A stretch of 37,785 nucleotides of DNA, from positions 1 to 37,785 of the forward strand of contig CACYMI010000019.1 of NCBI GenBank assembly GCA_902775385.1, read 5' to 3'. The DNA comes from an uncultured Bacteroidales bacterium (GTDB lineage: Bacteria > Bacteroidota > Bacteroidia > Bacteroidales > Bacteroidaceae). Below, in pieces: positions 1 through 8,609 of this stretch. Numbering within the stretch: position 1 is the stretch's first letter; every line of letters starts with the position of its first letter. The translations under genes were made by a program, and so were the position numbers. Under the pieces are notes generated by a model. The model saw nothing but the letters and a program-made list of their open reading frames with translations, did not search any database and was not told the origin of the DNA.

Positions 1-27
1 CTCGTTCATTGATGTACTATTTGAGAG

Positions 28-35
28 CAAAGGTA
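28..35 (-). promoter_or_regulatory. Possible promoter -7 box facing out of the window
   Basis: On the minus strand this reads TACCTTTG, matching the Bacteroidota -7 consensus TAnnTTTG. A TTG lies about 22 bases upstream. It would drive a gene left of the window, which cannot be seen. Confidence 0.35.
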
Positions 36-394
36 CTAACAAATGGCGAGAAATAAGCAATTAAACTAATTTTTCAACACAGGGTTTTGCAAGTGACCCC
101 AAAAATCGGTAAGATTTCGTTTGATTGTGTCTGATGCTAAACCGCAGTTAGGCGGTGATGGGGTGTTTGCGCTTTGGGTGTTAAGAACTTGTTTTTATAA
201 GCCCAAAGGGTAAATGACCCATCAGGGACTCTCGATAGAGAGGCACAGCATCAGGCGCAAGCAAACTTTCCGCGATTTCCGTGATTTCTGTGTGAGATTA
301 TTTATAAGATTATTTACAAGATCTCTTGCCCGAAGGGCATAGGAGAAAAATGTATTTTCGGGGAGCTTTTGGGGGCATGTTTTTCGCATAAAAA

Positions 395-459
395 CAAAAA
401 AAAGGGCTACCGCTGTAGCCCAACCTTTGTTAACCTTAAATCTAATACTATGAAAAACA
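395..459 (-). ncRNA. Candidate small RNA or attenuated leader
   Basis: A promoter-like pair on the minus strand (TTG at 494-496, 20-base spacer, TACATTTG at 466-473) is followed within about 70 bases by an intrinsic terminator at 404-421 with a run of U. The predicted transcript is only about 65 nt. It contains GTATTAGATTTAAGG, which has a near-match in the other candidate small RNA near 8.65 kb. An ATG lies near its 5' end and an open frame runs through the terminator for 80 codons, but that frame crosses hairpins and tandem repeats and looks non-coding. It could instead be the leader of a lost gene. Confidence 0.4.
404..421 (-). terminator. Intrinsic terminator (minus strand)
   Basis: A perfect 7-bp stem (GGGCTAC/GTAGCCC) with a 4-base loop is followed on the minus strand by eight consecutive U, positions 403 down to 396. 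It ends the short candidate transcript that starts near 459. Confidence 0.75.
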
Positions 460-465
460 CACATG

Positions 466-496
466 CAAATGTACGCTGTTTTTGGATACTGAGCAA
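466..496 (-). promoter_or_regulatory. Bacteroidota-type promoter of the candidate small RNA
   Basis: TTG (494-496) and TACATTTG (466-473) on the minus strand, 20 bases apart, fit the Bacteroidota sigma consensus TTTG/TTG-(19-21)-TAnnTTTG. The predicted start is near 459. Confidence 0.5.
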
Positions 497-515
497 GTTT
501 TCGACAAGAAAAAAG

Positions 516-559
516 CCACTTTGTAATGTAATTTAACGCATTTTAACATTACAAAGCGG
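516..559. terminator. Bidirectional terminator after the MFS gene
   Basis: A 14-bp stem (516-529 with 546-559, one imperfect pair) with a 16-base loop is flanked by a T run on each strand. On the minus strand it lies about 60 bases past the stop codon of the MFS transporter and should end that transcript. Confidence 0.75.
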
Positions 560-616
560 TTTTTTGCTTGTTTTTGCCTCCAAAGTGAAAACAAAAACAG
601 GGTTTATTATATCACT

Positions 617-2239
617 TTATTCTTTGATATTGGGCTCTTCCAGGCCGTATCCTTTCTTCTTGTCAACTGCTTTTAAGTAAACAGAAATGAGGAGGGCTGC
701 AATACCCAAAGCAGCCAACATGACAAGGGCCCATGTGTAGTTCAGGTCATGTGCTGCCGTGCCCTCGGGATTGGTGTTGTTCAGTACCATGCCGATGAGG
801 GCGGGGAAGAGGCCCAGACCGATGTTCTGAATCCAGAAGATGGCGGCATAGGCAGAGCCGATAATCTTCTCGTCCACCAGCTTGGGAACGGAGGGCCACA
901 AAGCTGCGGGAACGAGTGAGAAGCTGGCACCCAGCACCAGGATGGTAACGTAGGCTACAATGGTTCCGCCAACGGCATTGCCCTCGAAGGCGGGCAGGAT
1001 GAAGGCGAAGGTGAGGTGGCAGATTACCAGCAGGATGCTGCCCAGCATCAGCATGGAGGCTGCCTTGCCCTTGTGATCCACGTAACTGCCAAGAATGGGT
1101 GTGATGGCAACAGCCAGCAGGGGGAATACGGCAAAGATGGTCTCGGCTGTGCCACGCATATAACCCATATAGCAATAGACTACCAGGGTGATGGCGGCAA
1201 AGGTCATCAGACCGTACTTGAGGTTCTTCTGCTTGGAGAAGTTGCTGGCAAAGGCGCAGACGGCTACCACCAGCATGATGACGTATTGTACGATGGTTAC
1301 GGAACTGTCGGCCCAGAAGGTGCCTTCCTCGGCAGGATTAAGGGTAAGGTTGCACTGGAGCATATTTACAGCATACTTCTGGAAGGGGAAGATGGCGCTG
1401 TAGTAAAGAACGCACAATAGGGCCACAAGCCAGAAGCCCAGGCTGGTGAATATCTTGCCCAGGTCGCTGATTTTGAAGGGATCGTCCTTCTCCTCGGCCT
1501 CGCCTGTCTGAGCATCCAACTTCTTGTCCATGAAGAAATAGACGATAGTCATGATGAGGGCGATGCACAAGAGTACTACGCCGAAGGCAACAGAACGGCT
1601 TACGCTAACCTCGCTGCCCAACTTGGCAAAGTAGGGCGAGAAAATCATGCAGGTGGCAACACCCAGGCGGGCCAGCGCCATCTCGGAACCCATAGCCAAG
1701 GCTGTCTCGCGTCCCTTGAACCACTTGACGATACCGCGACTGACAGTAATGCCAGCCATCTCGCATCCGCTACCGAAGATCATGAAGCCGATGGCTGCCA
1801 GCTTGGCAGAGGCGGGCATGCCGTCGCAGAAGGGCAGGATGGCACCGATGACGGGCAGGTCGCCGTTCCAGTTGAGATTGTTGGTGAACCATGCCTCCAA
1901 GCCAGTACCGATGAAGGCCTCGCTGACAGCATAGAACTTGATGAGTCCGCCTACCAGCATGACGGCTCCGGAGAGCACGGCTGTGAAGCGTACGCCCATC
2001 TTGTCCAGAATGATGCCGGCGAAGATGAGGAAGAAGACGTAAACGTTCAGGAATACCTCGGCGCCCTGCATACGTCCGAATGCGGCGCTGTCCCATCCGC
2101 GGGTTTCCTGCATGAGGTCCTTGATGGGGGAGAGGATATCCATGAAAATGTAGCTGCAGAACATGGCCAGTGCCAAGAGCAGCAAGGCGGTCCAGCGCAT
2201 AGCGGCGCTGTCACGAAGCGTTTTTTGAATATTGTTCAT
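617..2239 (-). CDS. MFS transporter
   Basis: A 540-residue polytopic inner-membrane protein of the major facilitator superfamily. It has about twelve hydrophobic segments, a GIILDKMGVRFTA stretch near residue 75 that matches the loop 2-3 signature (G-x-x-x-D-x-x-G-x-R), and a charged central loop (about residues 240-260, rich in E and K) separating the two six-helix halves. The GSYVDHKGK stretch near residue 385 is the equivalent loop in the second half. The substrate cannot be read from sequence. A repeat-rich spacer lies upstream and a bidirectional terminator downstream, so it is probably a single-gene transcript or the end of the yidC-S9 unit. The start is the ATG giving an N-terminal amphipathic stretch before the first helix. 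Family call firm, function open. Confidence 0.85.
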   Translation of the reverse strand: MNNIQKTLRDSAAMRWTALLLLALAMFCSYIFMDILSPIKDLMQETRGWDSAAFGRMQGAEVFLNVYVFFLIFAGIILDKMGVRFTAVLSGAVMLVGGLIKFYAVSEAFIGTGLEAWFTNNLNWNGDLPVIGAILPFCDGMPASAKLAAIGFMIFGSGCEMAGITVSRGIVKWFKGRETALAMGSEMALARLGVATCMIFSPYFAKLGSEVSVSRSVAFGVVLLCIALIMTIVYFFMDKKLDAQTGEAEEKDDPFKISDLGKIFTSLGFWLVALLCVLYYSAIFPFQKYAVNMLQCNLTLNPAEEGTFWADSSVTIVQYVIMLVVAVCAFASNFSKQKNLKYGLMTFAAITLVVYCYMGYMRGTAETIFAVFPLLAVAITPILGSYVDHKGKAASMLMLGSILLVICHLTFAFILPAFEGNAVGGTIVAYVTILVLGASFSLVPAALWPSVPKLVDEKIIGSAYAAIFWIQNIGLGLFPALIGMVLNNTNPEGTAAHDLNYTWALVMLAALGIAALLISVYLKAVDKKKGYGLEEPNIKE

Positions 2240-2261
2240 TGTTGTTTTATTTAGGTCTTAT

Positions 2262-2353
2262 GAGTTGACAGTTGTCAGTTGACAGTTGACGAGTTAACGG
2301 TTATCCGCTGCGGTAGCAAATTCTTCACTCTTCACTCTTCATTCTTCACTTTT
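2262..2353. repeat. Short-period repeat block between MFS and S9 peptidase genes
   Basis: Two simple repeats flank a small GC-rich core. At 2262-2290 the unit is AGTTGACAGTTG-like, three times. At 2321-2353 the unit is TTCTTCACTC-like, about four times. The core (2293-2320) contains CCGCTGCGG. The second repeat supplies the last codons and the stop of the S9 peptidase gene. The layout resembles dispersed intergenic repeats I associate with Prevotella and Bacteroides, but copy number needs the whole genome. Confidence 0.6.
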
Positions 2354-4534
2354 ATCAGGTTTCAGCCACTTGTCGAGCCATGCGAAATAAGTCCTCTGCC
2401 AGAGGATGCCGTTCTGGGGTTTCAGTACCCAGTGGTTCTCGTCGGGGAAGATAAGCAACTCGGCTTCGATGCCTCGCATACGGGCAGCATTAAAGGCGCT
2501 CATGCCCTGGGTGGCGTTAATGCGGTAGTCCTTCTCGCCATGTATGCAGAGGATAGGCGTATCCCAGTTATCCACAAAGCGGTGGGGGCTGTTCTCATAG
2601 GTTCTCTTAGCGCGTTCTGTCTGATCCCCGTTCCAATAGGCATCATCATACTCCCAGTTGGAGAACCAGTTTTCCTCGGTCTCGGTGTACATAGCCTCCA
2701 GGTTGAAGGCGCCGTCGTGGGCGATAAAGCACTTGAAGCGCTTGTCATGATGACCGGCCAGGTAGTAAACGCTGAAACCGCCGAAGCTGGCGCCTACGGC
2801 ACCCATGCGGTCCTTATCGACATAGGAAAGGCTGTCGGCCGCGAAGTCGATGGCTGAGAGGTAGTCCTTCATACACTGGCCTGTCCAGTCGCCGGAGATT
2901 TCCTCGAGCCATTCCTGTCCGAAGCCAGGCAGACCGCGACGATTGGGTGCCACTACTACATATCCCTGTGAGGCCATGATGAAGAAGTTCCAGCGGTAGC
3001 TCCAGAACTGGGAGACGGGACTCTGGGGGCCGCCTTCACAGAAGAGGAGGGTGGGGTACTTCTTGTTCTTGTCAAAATGCGGGGGCAGGATAATCCAGGT
3101 AAGCATTTCCTTGCCGTCGGTGGTCTTTACCCAGTATTGTTCAACGGAGGGTTTTCCTAACTGGTCCAGAATTTCCTGGTTGACCTGTGTTATCTGAGTT
3201 ACCTTGGTGTCTGCGATGCTGTCGCCCGGGGTTACCGTATAGAGGTCGGCGGGGGCGGTGAAGCTGTGACGCTCGGCCAGAATGTGCTTACCGTTCAGCA
3301 TCTGCAGGGAGCCGAAGTCGGCCCAGTCGTTGGTGAGTTGTGTGACTTCGCCCTTCAGATTGGTACGGTACAGGTTCTCTGTGGCGTGCCAAACCCCTAT
3401 ATAATATAAGGTATAGGAATCGGGTGCCCAGCAGAAGTCGTCAACGCTGGAGTCAAACGACTCTGTGACGTAGGTTTTGGTATTCTCCTTCAGGTCGTAG
3501 ATGCAGAGGCGGTTGCGGTCGGACTCGTATCCGTCGCGCTCCATAGAGAGCCATGCCACATAGCGTCCGTCGGGAGAGAACTTCGGATTAATGTCGTAGC
3601 CGACATTGTAGTCGTTGCCCGTCTCTTTTCCGATAGCGTTGATGGCCTGTGTACTCATAGTCTTGGTAGGGTCAGACTTAGGCAGGTCAACGCCTTCCTT
3701 GCAGAGATTACGATTCTTATCTACAGTTCCCTCTTCGGCCTCAAGGTCATAGAGGTAGATGTCTGAATCGGTAGAGATGCTGTATTCCAGTCCCATCTTC
3801 ATACGGCATGTATATGCAATCTTCTTGGAATCGGTGCTCCATGCCAGTTGCTCTATGCCACCGAAGGGTTCCATGGGACATTCGAAGGGCATGCCCTCCA
3901 AAATGTCAAATTCCTCGCCGCTGGCAAGGTTGAGGACAAATGGATGCTGGATGCTCTCTACGTAATGATCCCAATGGCGGTACATCAGGTCGGTAATAAC
4001 GCGGCCTGTAGCCTTGGGCAGGTCCTCGGGATTCTTCTGGATAATCTCGTTGAAAGGGATGCTCTTGAGGATGATAGCTTTCTTGCGGTCGGGGGAGAAG
4101 AGGAAGCCCTCTACCTTTCCTTCTGTCTCGGAAAGCTGCTTGCGGGCAGAGCCGTCGAGGCTCATCTTCCAGATTTCTCCGCCACGGAGGAAGGCGATGG
4201 TCTCGTTGTCGAGCCATTGGGCATCGGTCTCGTTGTCTGCTTCGGTAGTGAGCTGCTTCTGCTCCGTTCCATCGGCGTTCATCATCCAGAGCACTTGATG
4301 GCTCCTGTTCTCCTCTACGCTGTAGTAGCCCATCTGGAAGATGATGTGCTTGCCGTCGGGCGAAGCCTGATAGCCTGCGATACGGCTCATGGCCCACAGG
4401 GCTTCGGGAGTCATTTGGTCACTCTCTAACTGTACGGTTTGCTTCTGGATATTCACTTTGTCGTTCTCTTTCTGTGTGCCGCAGGATGCCAGAAGGCTGG
4501 CAGCAACTGCGATTGTTAACAAATTCCTTGTCAT
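2339..4534 (-). CDS. S9 family prolyl oligopeptidase-type lipoprotein (dipeptidyl peptidase-like)
   Basis: A 731-residue secreted serine peptidase. The N-terminus is a lipoprotein signal ending LLASC (Cys18), so the protein is probably anchored to the cell envelope. Residues about 45-450 contain WD/PD40-like beta-propeller repeats (SPDGK, SPDR and APDS turns). The C-terminal alpha/beta hydrolase has GASFGG with nucleophile Ser583, Asp669 in HGEKDYR and His701 in DENHW, so the triad is intact. The family cleaves dipeptides or short peptides and serves peptide nutrition in asaccharolytic relatives. It follows yidC on the same strand with a 72-base spacer. The final residues (KSEE) are encoded inside a simple repeat, so the C-terminus was probably remodelled. 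DPP5-like or another S9 subgroup cannot be decided here. Confidence 0.88.
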   Translation of the reverse strand: MTRNLLTIAVAASLLASCGTQKENDKVNIQKQTVQLESDQMTPEALWAMSRIAGYQASPDGKHIIFQMGYYSVEENRSHQVLWMMNADGTEQKQLTTEADNETDAQWLDNETIAFLRGGEIWKMSLDGSARKQLSETEGKVEGFLFSPDRKKAIILKSIPFNEIIQKNPEDLPKATGRVITDLMYRHWDHYVESIQHPFVLNLASGEEFDILEGMPFECPMEPFGGIEQLAWSTDSKKIAYTCRMKMGLEYSISTDSDIYLYDLEAEEGTVDKNRNLCKEGVDLPKSDPTKTMSTQAINAIGKETGNDYNVGYDINPKFSPDGRYVAWLSMERDGYESDRNRLCIYDLKENTKTYVTESFDSSVDDFCWAPDSYTLYYIGVWHATENLYRTNLKGEVTQLTNDWADFGSLQMLNGKHILAERHSFTAPADLYTVTPGDSIADTKVTQITQVNQEILDQLGKPSVEQYWVKTTDGKEMLTWIILPPHFDKNKKYPTLLFCEGGPQSPVSQFWSYRWNFFIMASQGYVVVAPNRRGLPGFGQEWLEEISGDWTGQCMKDYLSAIDFAADSLSYVDKDRMGAVGASFGGFSVYYLAGHHDKRFKCFIAHDGAFNLEAMYTETEENWFSNWEYDDAYWNGDQTERAKRTYENSPHRFVDNWDTPILCIHGEKDYRINATQGMSAFNAARMRGIEAELLIFPDENHWVLKPQNGILWQRTYFAWLDKWLKPDKSEE

Positions 4535-4559
4535 GGTTATTATTGTTTTAAGCTAAGAG

Positions 4560-4608
4560 CCTCCTCCCCGGGTGGGAAGGAGGTCTTAATATAGGAGGGG
4601 GCTTTTTT
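4560..4608 (+). terminator. Terminator-like hairpins on the strand opposite yidC and S9
   Basis: CCTCCTCCC (4560-4568) can pair with GGGAAGGAGG (4574-4583). The same left arm can alternatively pair with GGAGGGGGCT (4594-4603), which is followed by six T on the plus strand overlapping the yidC stop codon. Read in the direction of transcription of yidC and S9 there is no U run, so read-through there is expected. Its role is unknown; it may be a repeat-derived hairpin or end an antisense transcript. Confidence 0.4.
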
Positions 4609-6478
4609 ACTTCTTACGTGCAGCCTGCTGTTCGGCCTGCATCTTCTGCAAGGCTTCCAGTCGGGCAGCCAGGTTGCTTACCTTCTTGGGGTCGTTCTTG
4701 TGCTGCTCGCGGTAGGTCTCCAGTTTCTGCAGCAACTTGGCGTCATCGGTGGTAAGACGTAGGTACCACATGATGAGGATGCTGGTGAGACCTGACAGGA
4801 AGTAGTAGTAGCAGAGGCCGCTGCTGTAGTTGTTGAACATAAAGAAGAACATCAGGGGCATGAGGTATGACATGTACTTCATCATCTTCATCTGCTGGGC
4901 CATCTCGCCGGTCATCTGGTTCTGCTGCTGGCGCATGCTAATCCAGGTGTTGACGATGGTGGAGAGGGTGAAGAGGACGCAGAAGAGGCTCAGGTGGTCA
5001 CCGATGAGCCAGATGTCATGGCCCCAGCTGACAAATTCGTCATAGGCGCTGAGGTCTTCGGCCCAGAGGAACTTCTGGCCGCGCAGTTCAATGGCACTGG
5101 GGACGAAGTTGAACAGGGCAATCCAGATGGGCATCTGGATGAGCATGGGCAGGCAGCCGCCCATGGGACTGACACCGTACTGGCTGTAAAGCTGCATGGT
5201 TTCCTGCTGCTTACGCATGGCATCTTCCTGCTTGGGATACTTGGCGCTGAGTTCGTCAATCTGTGGTTTGAGGACGCGCATCTTGGCGCTGCTGATGAAG
5301 CTCTTTCGGGTAGTGGGGAATACCAGTACCTTGACAATGATGGTGAGCAGCAGCAGTACGATGCCCATGTTCATACCGAAGCCGGTAAGCCAGTCAAAGA
5401 GGGGCATGATGAGCCAGCGGTTGATCCAGCGGAAGAGGGGCCATCCCAGATATACGAGTTCTTCCAATTCGGCATCTTGGGTGGTCTGACTAAGTTTGTT
5501 ATGTGACTTCAGTATGCTGAAGTTGTTGGGGCCCAGGTACATCTGCAATTTTGTGGGCTGGTTGCCTGTGGGGTCGAAGAAGGTTTTCATATCGGCCTCA
5601 TAGGTCTTCAGGAAACCGTTGTTCTTCTCTGTTTCCTGGGTGCTGGTGAGCTTGGCTCCCGTGAAGTCCTGGGGGGCGATAAGTACGGCGCTGAAGAACT
5701 GGTTCTTGAATGCTACCCAGCTGAGGGCTTCCTCGGGCTCCTTGGTCTCGTCGCTGGTTTCGCTCAGGTTCTTGGTGCCTTTATCCTTGCGCTTGTAGGT
5801 GAGGCTGCTTCGCTGGTTCTCGAAGCTCTGTCCTTTCTCCTGCTGCATGATGCGGTCAATCCAGCTGATGCCCAATGTCTTCATGTCGGGGGCGAAGAAG
5901 CCGCTGAGGCCCTGAGTCTGCAACAGGATATCAACCATATAGGAATCGGGCTGCAGGCGGTAGCTGATGCTGAACTGCTTGCCCTCCTGCTCGGCAACCA
6001 TGGTTACCGTGCTGTCCGTCTGTTCTGTAGGAGTAAAGAAGAGGTCGCTGCTGATGATATTCTCCTGCTTGCCAGCCAGCGAGAAGGTCATCTGCGCATC
6101 CTTACGGGTCATAAGTGTGACATTACCTTCGTGGTTACGGCTCTTGTAGCCGATAATCTCGGCATTCTGGACGGTACCGCCCAGGGTGCTGAGGGTGACC
6201 TTTACCTTATTGTTCTTCAGGACAACTTCCTGTTCCTGACCCTGACGCTGTGCAAAGAAGAGGGCGCTGGTGTCTGCAGCCTGTTCAGTTGCCTGCTTTG
6301 CCTGAATCGTTTTTTTCTCGTTAGCTGCCAGAGCGGCTTGCTGTTCTTTTACCGCAGCGATGCTGTCCTGCTTTGCCTGCATCAGAATACGTTCTTCCTC
6401 TGATGGCTGGCTGTACCAGCTGAAGCCGATTACTACGAGTGCCATCAGGATGAAACCTGTAATTGTATTTTTATCCAT
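4607..6478 (-). CDS. yidC: Membrane protein insertase YidC
   Basis: YidC/Oxa1 insertase of the inner membrane, 623 residues. It inserts membrane proteins alone or with SecYEG. The N-terminal helix (MDKNTITGFILMALVVIGFSW) is followed by a Q/A/K-rich linker, the large periplasmic domain (about 60-350) and the conserved C-terminal insertase core with five helices. Visible core motifs are GMNMGIVLLLLTIIVKVLVFP, SPMGGCLPMLIQMPIW and FMFNNYSSGLCYYY. The tail is basic (KMQAEQQAARKK), as expected for ribosome contact. I place the start at 6478; an upstream in-frame ATG would add 16 residues before the conserved MDKNTITG start. A TAATTTTG box at 6524-6531 lies about 45 bases upstream, divergent from the DUF3078 gene. 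Confidence 0.97.
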   Translation of the reverse strand: MDKNTITGFILMALVVIGFSWYSQPSEEERILMQAKQDSIAAVKEQQAALAANEKKTIQAKQATEQAADTSALFFAQRQGQEQEVVLKNNKVKVTLSTLGGTVQNAEIIGYKSRNHEGNVTLMTRKDAQMTFSLAGKQENIISSDLFFTPTEQTDSTVTMVAEQEGKQFSISYRLQPDSYMVDILLQTQGLSGFFAPDMKTLGISWIDRIMQQEKGQSFENQRSSLTYKRKDKGTKNLSETSDETKEPEEALSWVAFKNQFFSAVLIAPQDFTGAKLTSTQETEKNNGFLKTYEADMKTFFDPTGNQPTKLQMYLGPNNFSILKSHNKLSQTTQDAELEELVYLGWPLFRWINRWLIMPLFDWLTGFGMNMGIVLLLLTIIVKVLVFPTTRKSFISSAKMRVLKPQIDELSAKYPKQEDAMRKQQETMQLYSQYGVSPMGGCLPMLIQMPIWIALFNFVPSAIELRGQKFLWAEDLSAYDEFVSWGHDIWLIGDHLSLFCVLFTLSTIVNTWISMRQQQNQMTGEMAQQMKMMKYMSYLMPLMFFFMFNNYSSGLCYYYFLSGLTSILIMWYLRLTTDDAKLLQKLETYREQHKNDPKKVSNLAARLEALQKMQAEQQAARKK

Positions 6479-6523
6479 ATGTAAAAATTTGTTTAATTTT
6501 CTAATATAACTGTTGTTAGGGCG

Positions 6524-6531
6524 CAAAATTA
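6524..6531 (-). promoter_or_regulatory. Promoter -7 box for yidC
   Basis: TAATTTTG on the minus strand fits TAnnTTTG, giving a 5' leader of roughly 40 bases to the yidC start at 6478. No clear TTG lies at the expected -33 distance, so the call rests on the -7 box and its place in a divergent gap. Confidence 0.4.
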
Positions 6532-6575
6532 CAAAAAAAAACGGAATTCCTTCTTCGTTTTGTCTGTAAAATAGC

Positions 6576-6583
6576 TATCTTTG
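6576..6583 (+). promoter_or_regulatory. Promoter -7 box for the DUF3078-engB operon
   Basis: TATCTTTG fits the Bacteroidota -7 box and lies 16 bases before the start codon at 6600, giving a very short 5' leader. The -33 element is weak. Confidence 0.45.
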
Positions 6584-6599
6584 CGCAAAATTTGAACGG

Positions 6600-7907
6600 A
6601 TGAGGTCTTTAGTAATATTTTTCTTTGTTTTCGGCGCATTATCATGTGTCAATAGCCAGGAAGTATTAGCCAGACGCGGTGAGGCTAAGGTAGATACTTT
6701 ATCCATTGTCAGCGGTTATCTGCAGAAACTGCAGCGGTTGGCGGAGATGCGTGATTCGGCAAATTCCGTTATTTCCTATCCTGCGCCTAATGCCTATTAT
6801 TATCAGATTCTTTCGGCTCCGACGCTGTATTCATCGCCGTTGCACCAGATGATGAGCAATACGGACTCTACCTATACCGACAGGCAGCTTCAGACGCTTT
6901 ATTATATTAACCGGATGCTGGCAAGGCTGTATGCCGGAAACCCGGAACTGGTGCAGCAGACGGAGGAGAATGTCAAGAATCAGGGACATTTCAGGGATGA
7001 CATCAATGAGAAGATCAATGTGAAGGATAAGCTTTCGGAGAAAGTGAGCGAGGCTATGTTACCCGCTACGCTGGACGAGGATATCCAGGTGGTGACGCGC
7101 CGGCCAAACTTCTGGAAGTTCAACGGTAATACATCGCTGCAGTTCTCGCAGAGCCACTTTTCATCGAACTGGCATAAGGGCGGCGAGGACAACTTTACGG
7201 GTAACCTGTACCTGACGGTTAATGCCAATTACAATAACCAGCGTAAGGTGGTTCTGGATAACAGACTGGAGGTGCAGGTGGGTGCGCAGACGGCTCCCAG
7301 TGACAGCAAACGTTCTTTCCGGCCTACGGTCAATAAGCTGAGGATTACATCCAACCTGGGTTATAAGGCTTACAAGACGCTGTACTATTCCTGCCAGGTG
7401 ATTATGGAGACGCAGATTCTGCCCAATTACTATGTTAATACGGATAATCTGCAGTCCAAGATTTTCTCGCCGATGGACTTGTCTGTGGGTCCCGGTATGA
7501 AGTATAATTTCCAGTGGGGAAAGAAGAAGCGTTTTACGGGTGAGCTGAATGTGGCTCCCCTGGCTTATCATCTGAAATATGTGGACAGGGTGGAACTGGC
7601 GACAATTCACGGTATAGATGCCGGGAAGCATGCGAAGCATACCTTCGGTCCTACTGCTACGCTGAATACGAATTACAAAATATGCGACCAGATTTCGTGG
7701 GCAAGCAGGCTGCTGTGGCAGAGTAACTATCACTATACGAAGATTGACTGGTACAATGAGATTAACTTCTCTGTTACCAAACTGGTTAATGCCAAGCTGA
7801 TTCTGAACCCGATTATTGATGACAGTGCGCCCAGGTTCAGGAATGACAAGGGGCAGTACATTATGTTCAATGAGAACCTGAGCATTGGTCTGCAATACAG
7901 TTTCTAA
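6600..7907 (+). CDS. DUF3078 domain protein, probable outer-membrane beta-barrel
   Basis: A 435-residue exported protein with a hydrophobic signal at residues 1-20. The conserved DUF3078-type part begins near residue 165 (WKFNGNTSLQFSQSHFSSNW) and continues in alternating strands (NLYLTVNANYNN, VLDNRLEVQVG, YKTLYYSCQVIMETQ) to a C-terminal aromatic end (LSIGLQYSF). A final Phe and repeated amphipathic strands suggest an outer-membrane barrel; that is inference, since the domain has no assigned biochemical role I know of. engB follows after 19 bases on the same strand, so the two are likely co-transcribed. A divergent promoter region is shared with yidC. Confidence 0.75.
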   Translation: MRSLVIFFFVFGALSCVNSQEVLARRGEAKVDTLSIVSGYLQKLQRLAEMRDSANSVISYPAPNAYYYQILSAPTLYSSPLHQMMSNTDSTYTDRQLQTLYYINRMLARLYAGNPELVQQTEENVKNQGHFRDDINEKINVKDKLSEKVSEAMLPATLDEDIQVVTRRPNFWKFNGNTSLQFSQSHFSSNWHKGGEDNFTGNLYLTVNANYNNQRKVVLDNRLEVQVGAQTAPSDSKRSFRPTVNKLRITSNLGYKAYKTLYYSCQVIMETQILPNYYVNTDNLQSKIFSPMDLSVGPGMKYNFQWGKKKRFTGELNVAPLAYHLKYVDRVELATIHGIDAGKHAKHTFGPTATLNTNYKICDQISWASRLLWQSNYHYTKIDWYNEINFSVTKLVNAKLILNPIIDDSAPRFRNDKGQYIMFNENLSIGLQYSF

Positions 7908-7926
7908 CTAACATAAATTACAAGGT

Positions 7927-8556
7927 ATGCAAATTAAGTCTGCTGAGTTTCTGGTTAGCAGCGCCCGTATAGACCAGTGTCCTATGGGTAGTCTGCCTGA
8001 GTATGCTTTTATCGGACGAAGCAATGTGGGCAAGTCCAGCCTTATCAATATGCTTACCGGTAACGGAAAACTGGCTAAGACGTCAGCTACGCCGGGAAAG
8101 ACGGTTCTGATTAACCACTTCCTGATTAACGGGGTGAAGGGCAGGGAACCCGGTGCTGACAGCTGGTATCTGGTGGATTTGCCGGGCTATGGCTATGCCA
8201 AACGCAGTAAGAAGGATGCTGAGAAGTTTGAGCACATGATTACTACCTATATCCTGGACCGTGAGCAGATGACGAATCTGTTCCTGCTGATTGATGTGCG
8301 CCATGAGCCTCAGCAGATTGACCTGGAGTTTATGGAGTGGCTGGGCGAGAACGGTGTCCCCTTCAGCATTGTGTTTACTAAGGCGGATAAGGTTGCCAAG
8401 GCTAAACTGAAGGGTAATGTGGTTCATTACCTTACGGAGTTGGAAAAGCAGTGGGAGGAGCTGCCGCCTTATTTTGTTACCAGTTCGGAAACGAAGACGG
8501 GTAGGGAGGAGATTCTGAATTACATAGAGGAAATAAATAAAACGCTGGTTCAGTAA
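7927..8556 (+). CDS. engB: Ribosome biogenesis GTP-binding protein EngB/YsxC/YihA
   Basis: A cytoplasmic TrmE-Era-like GTPase of 209 residues, used in assembly of the large ribosomal subunit. All G motifs are visible: G1 GRSNVGKSS (30-38), the G2 region TSATPGKT (52-59), G3 DLPGYG (84-89), G4 TKAD (151-154) and a G5-like SSE (186-188). The length is typical. The start ATG gives the usual N-terminal strand ([11 protein letters not shown]). It lies 19 bases after the DUF3078 gene and is followed by a GC-rich hairpin at 8617-8640. Confidence 0.96.
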   Translation: MQIKSAEFLVSSARIDQCPMGSLPEYAFIGRSNVGKSSLINMLTGNGKLAKTSATPGKTVLINHFLINGVKGREPGADSWYLVDLPGYGYAKRSKKDAEKFEHMITTYILDREQMTNLFLLIDVRHEPQQIDLEFMEWLGENGVPFSIVFTKADKVAKAKLKGNVVHYLTELEKQWEELPPYFVTSSETKTGREEILNYIEEINKTLVQ

Positions 8557-8609
8557 GAATGGTGTAATGCTATGGGAAACAGTTGATTACAATGGATGAG
8601 TTTATAAAA

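Larger units (their letters stand above)
1..616. other. Gene-poor intergenic region with hairpins and short repeats
   Basis: I see no convincing protein gene in these 616 bases. Several short perfect stems are visible: GGGT/ACCC near 208-220, CTCTC-gata-GAGAG near 228-241, and GCCC-gaa-GGGC near 328-339. There is a tandem 12-mer at 296-319 (GATTATTTATAA then GATTATTTACAA) and a CGCGATTTC/CGTGATTTC near-repeat just before it. The right half holds a candidate small-RNA unit and a bidirectional terminator, listed separately. The repeats resemble dispersed intergenic sequence of Bacteroidales, which is an impression from memory. Confidence 0.5.

Noticed and set aside
222..464. 80-codon minus-strand frame in the first intergenic region
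   Set aside because: It runs through a strong terminator and tandem repeats, and its protein is low in structure and rich in repeat-derived residues. A transcript from the nearby promoter would stop after about 20 codons.
6479..6526. Longer N-terminus for YidC
   Set aside because: The extra 16 residues precede the conserved MDKNTITG start and lie in the short leader after a -7 box.
7161..7895. 244-codon minus-strand frame opposite the DUF3078 gene
   Set aside because: Shadow of the coding strand; no domain, signal or promoter.
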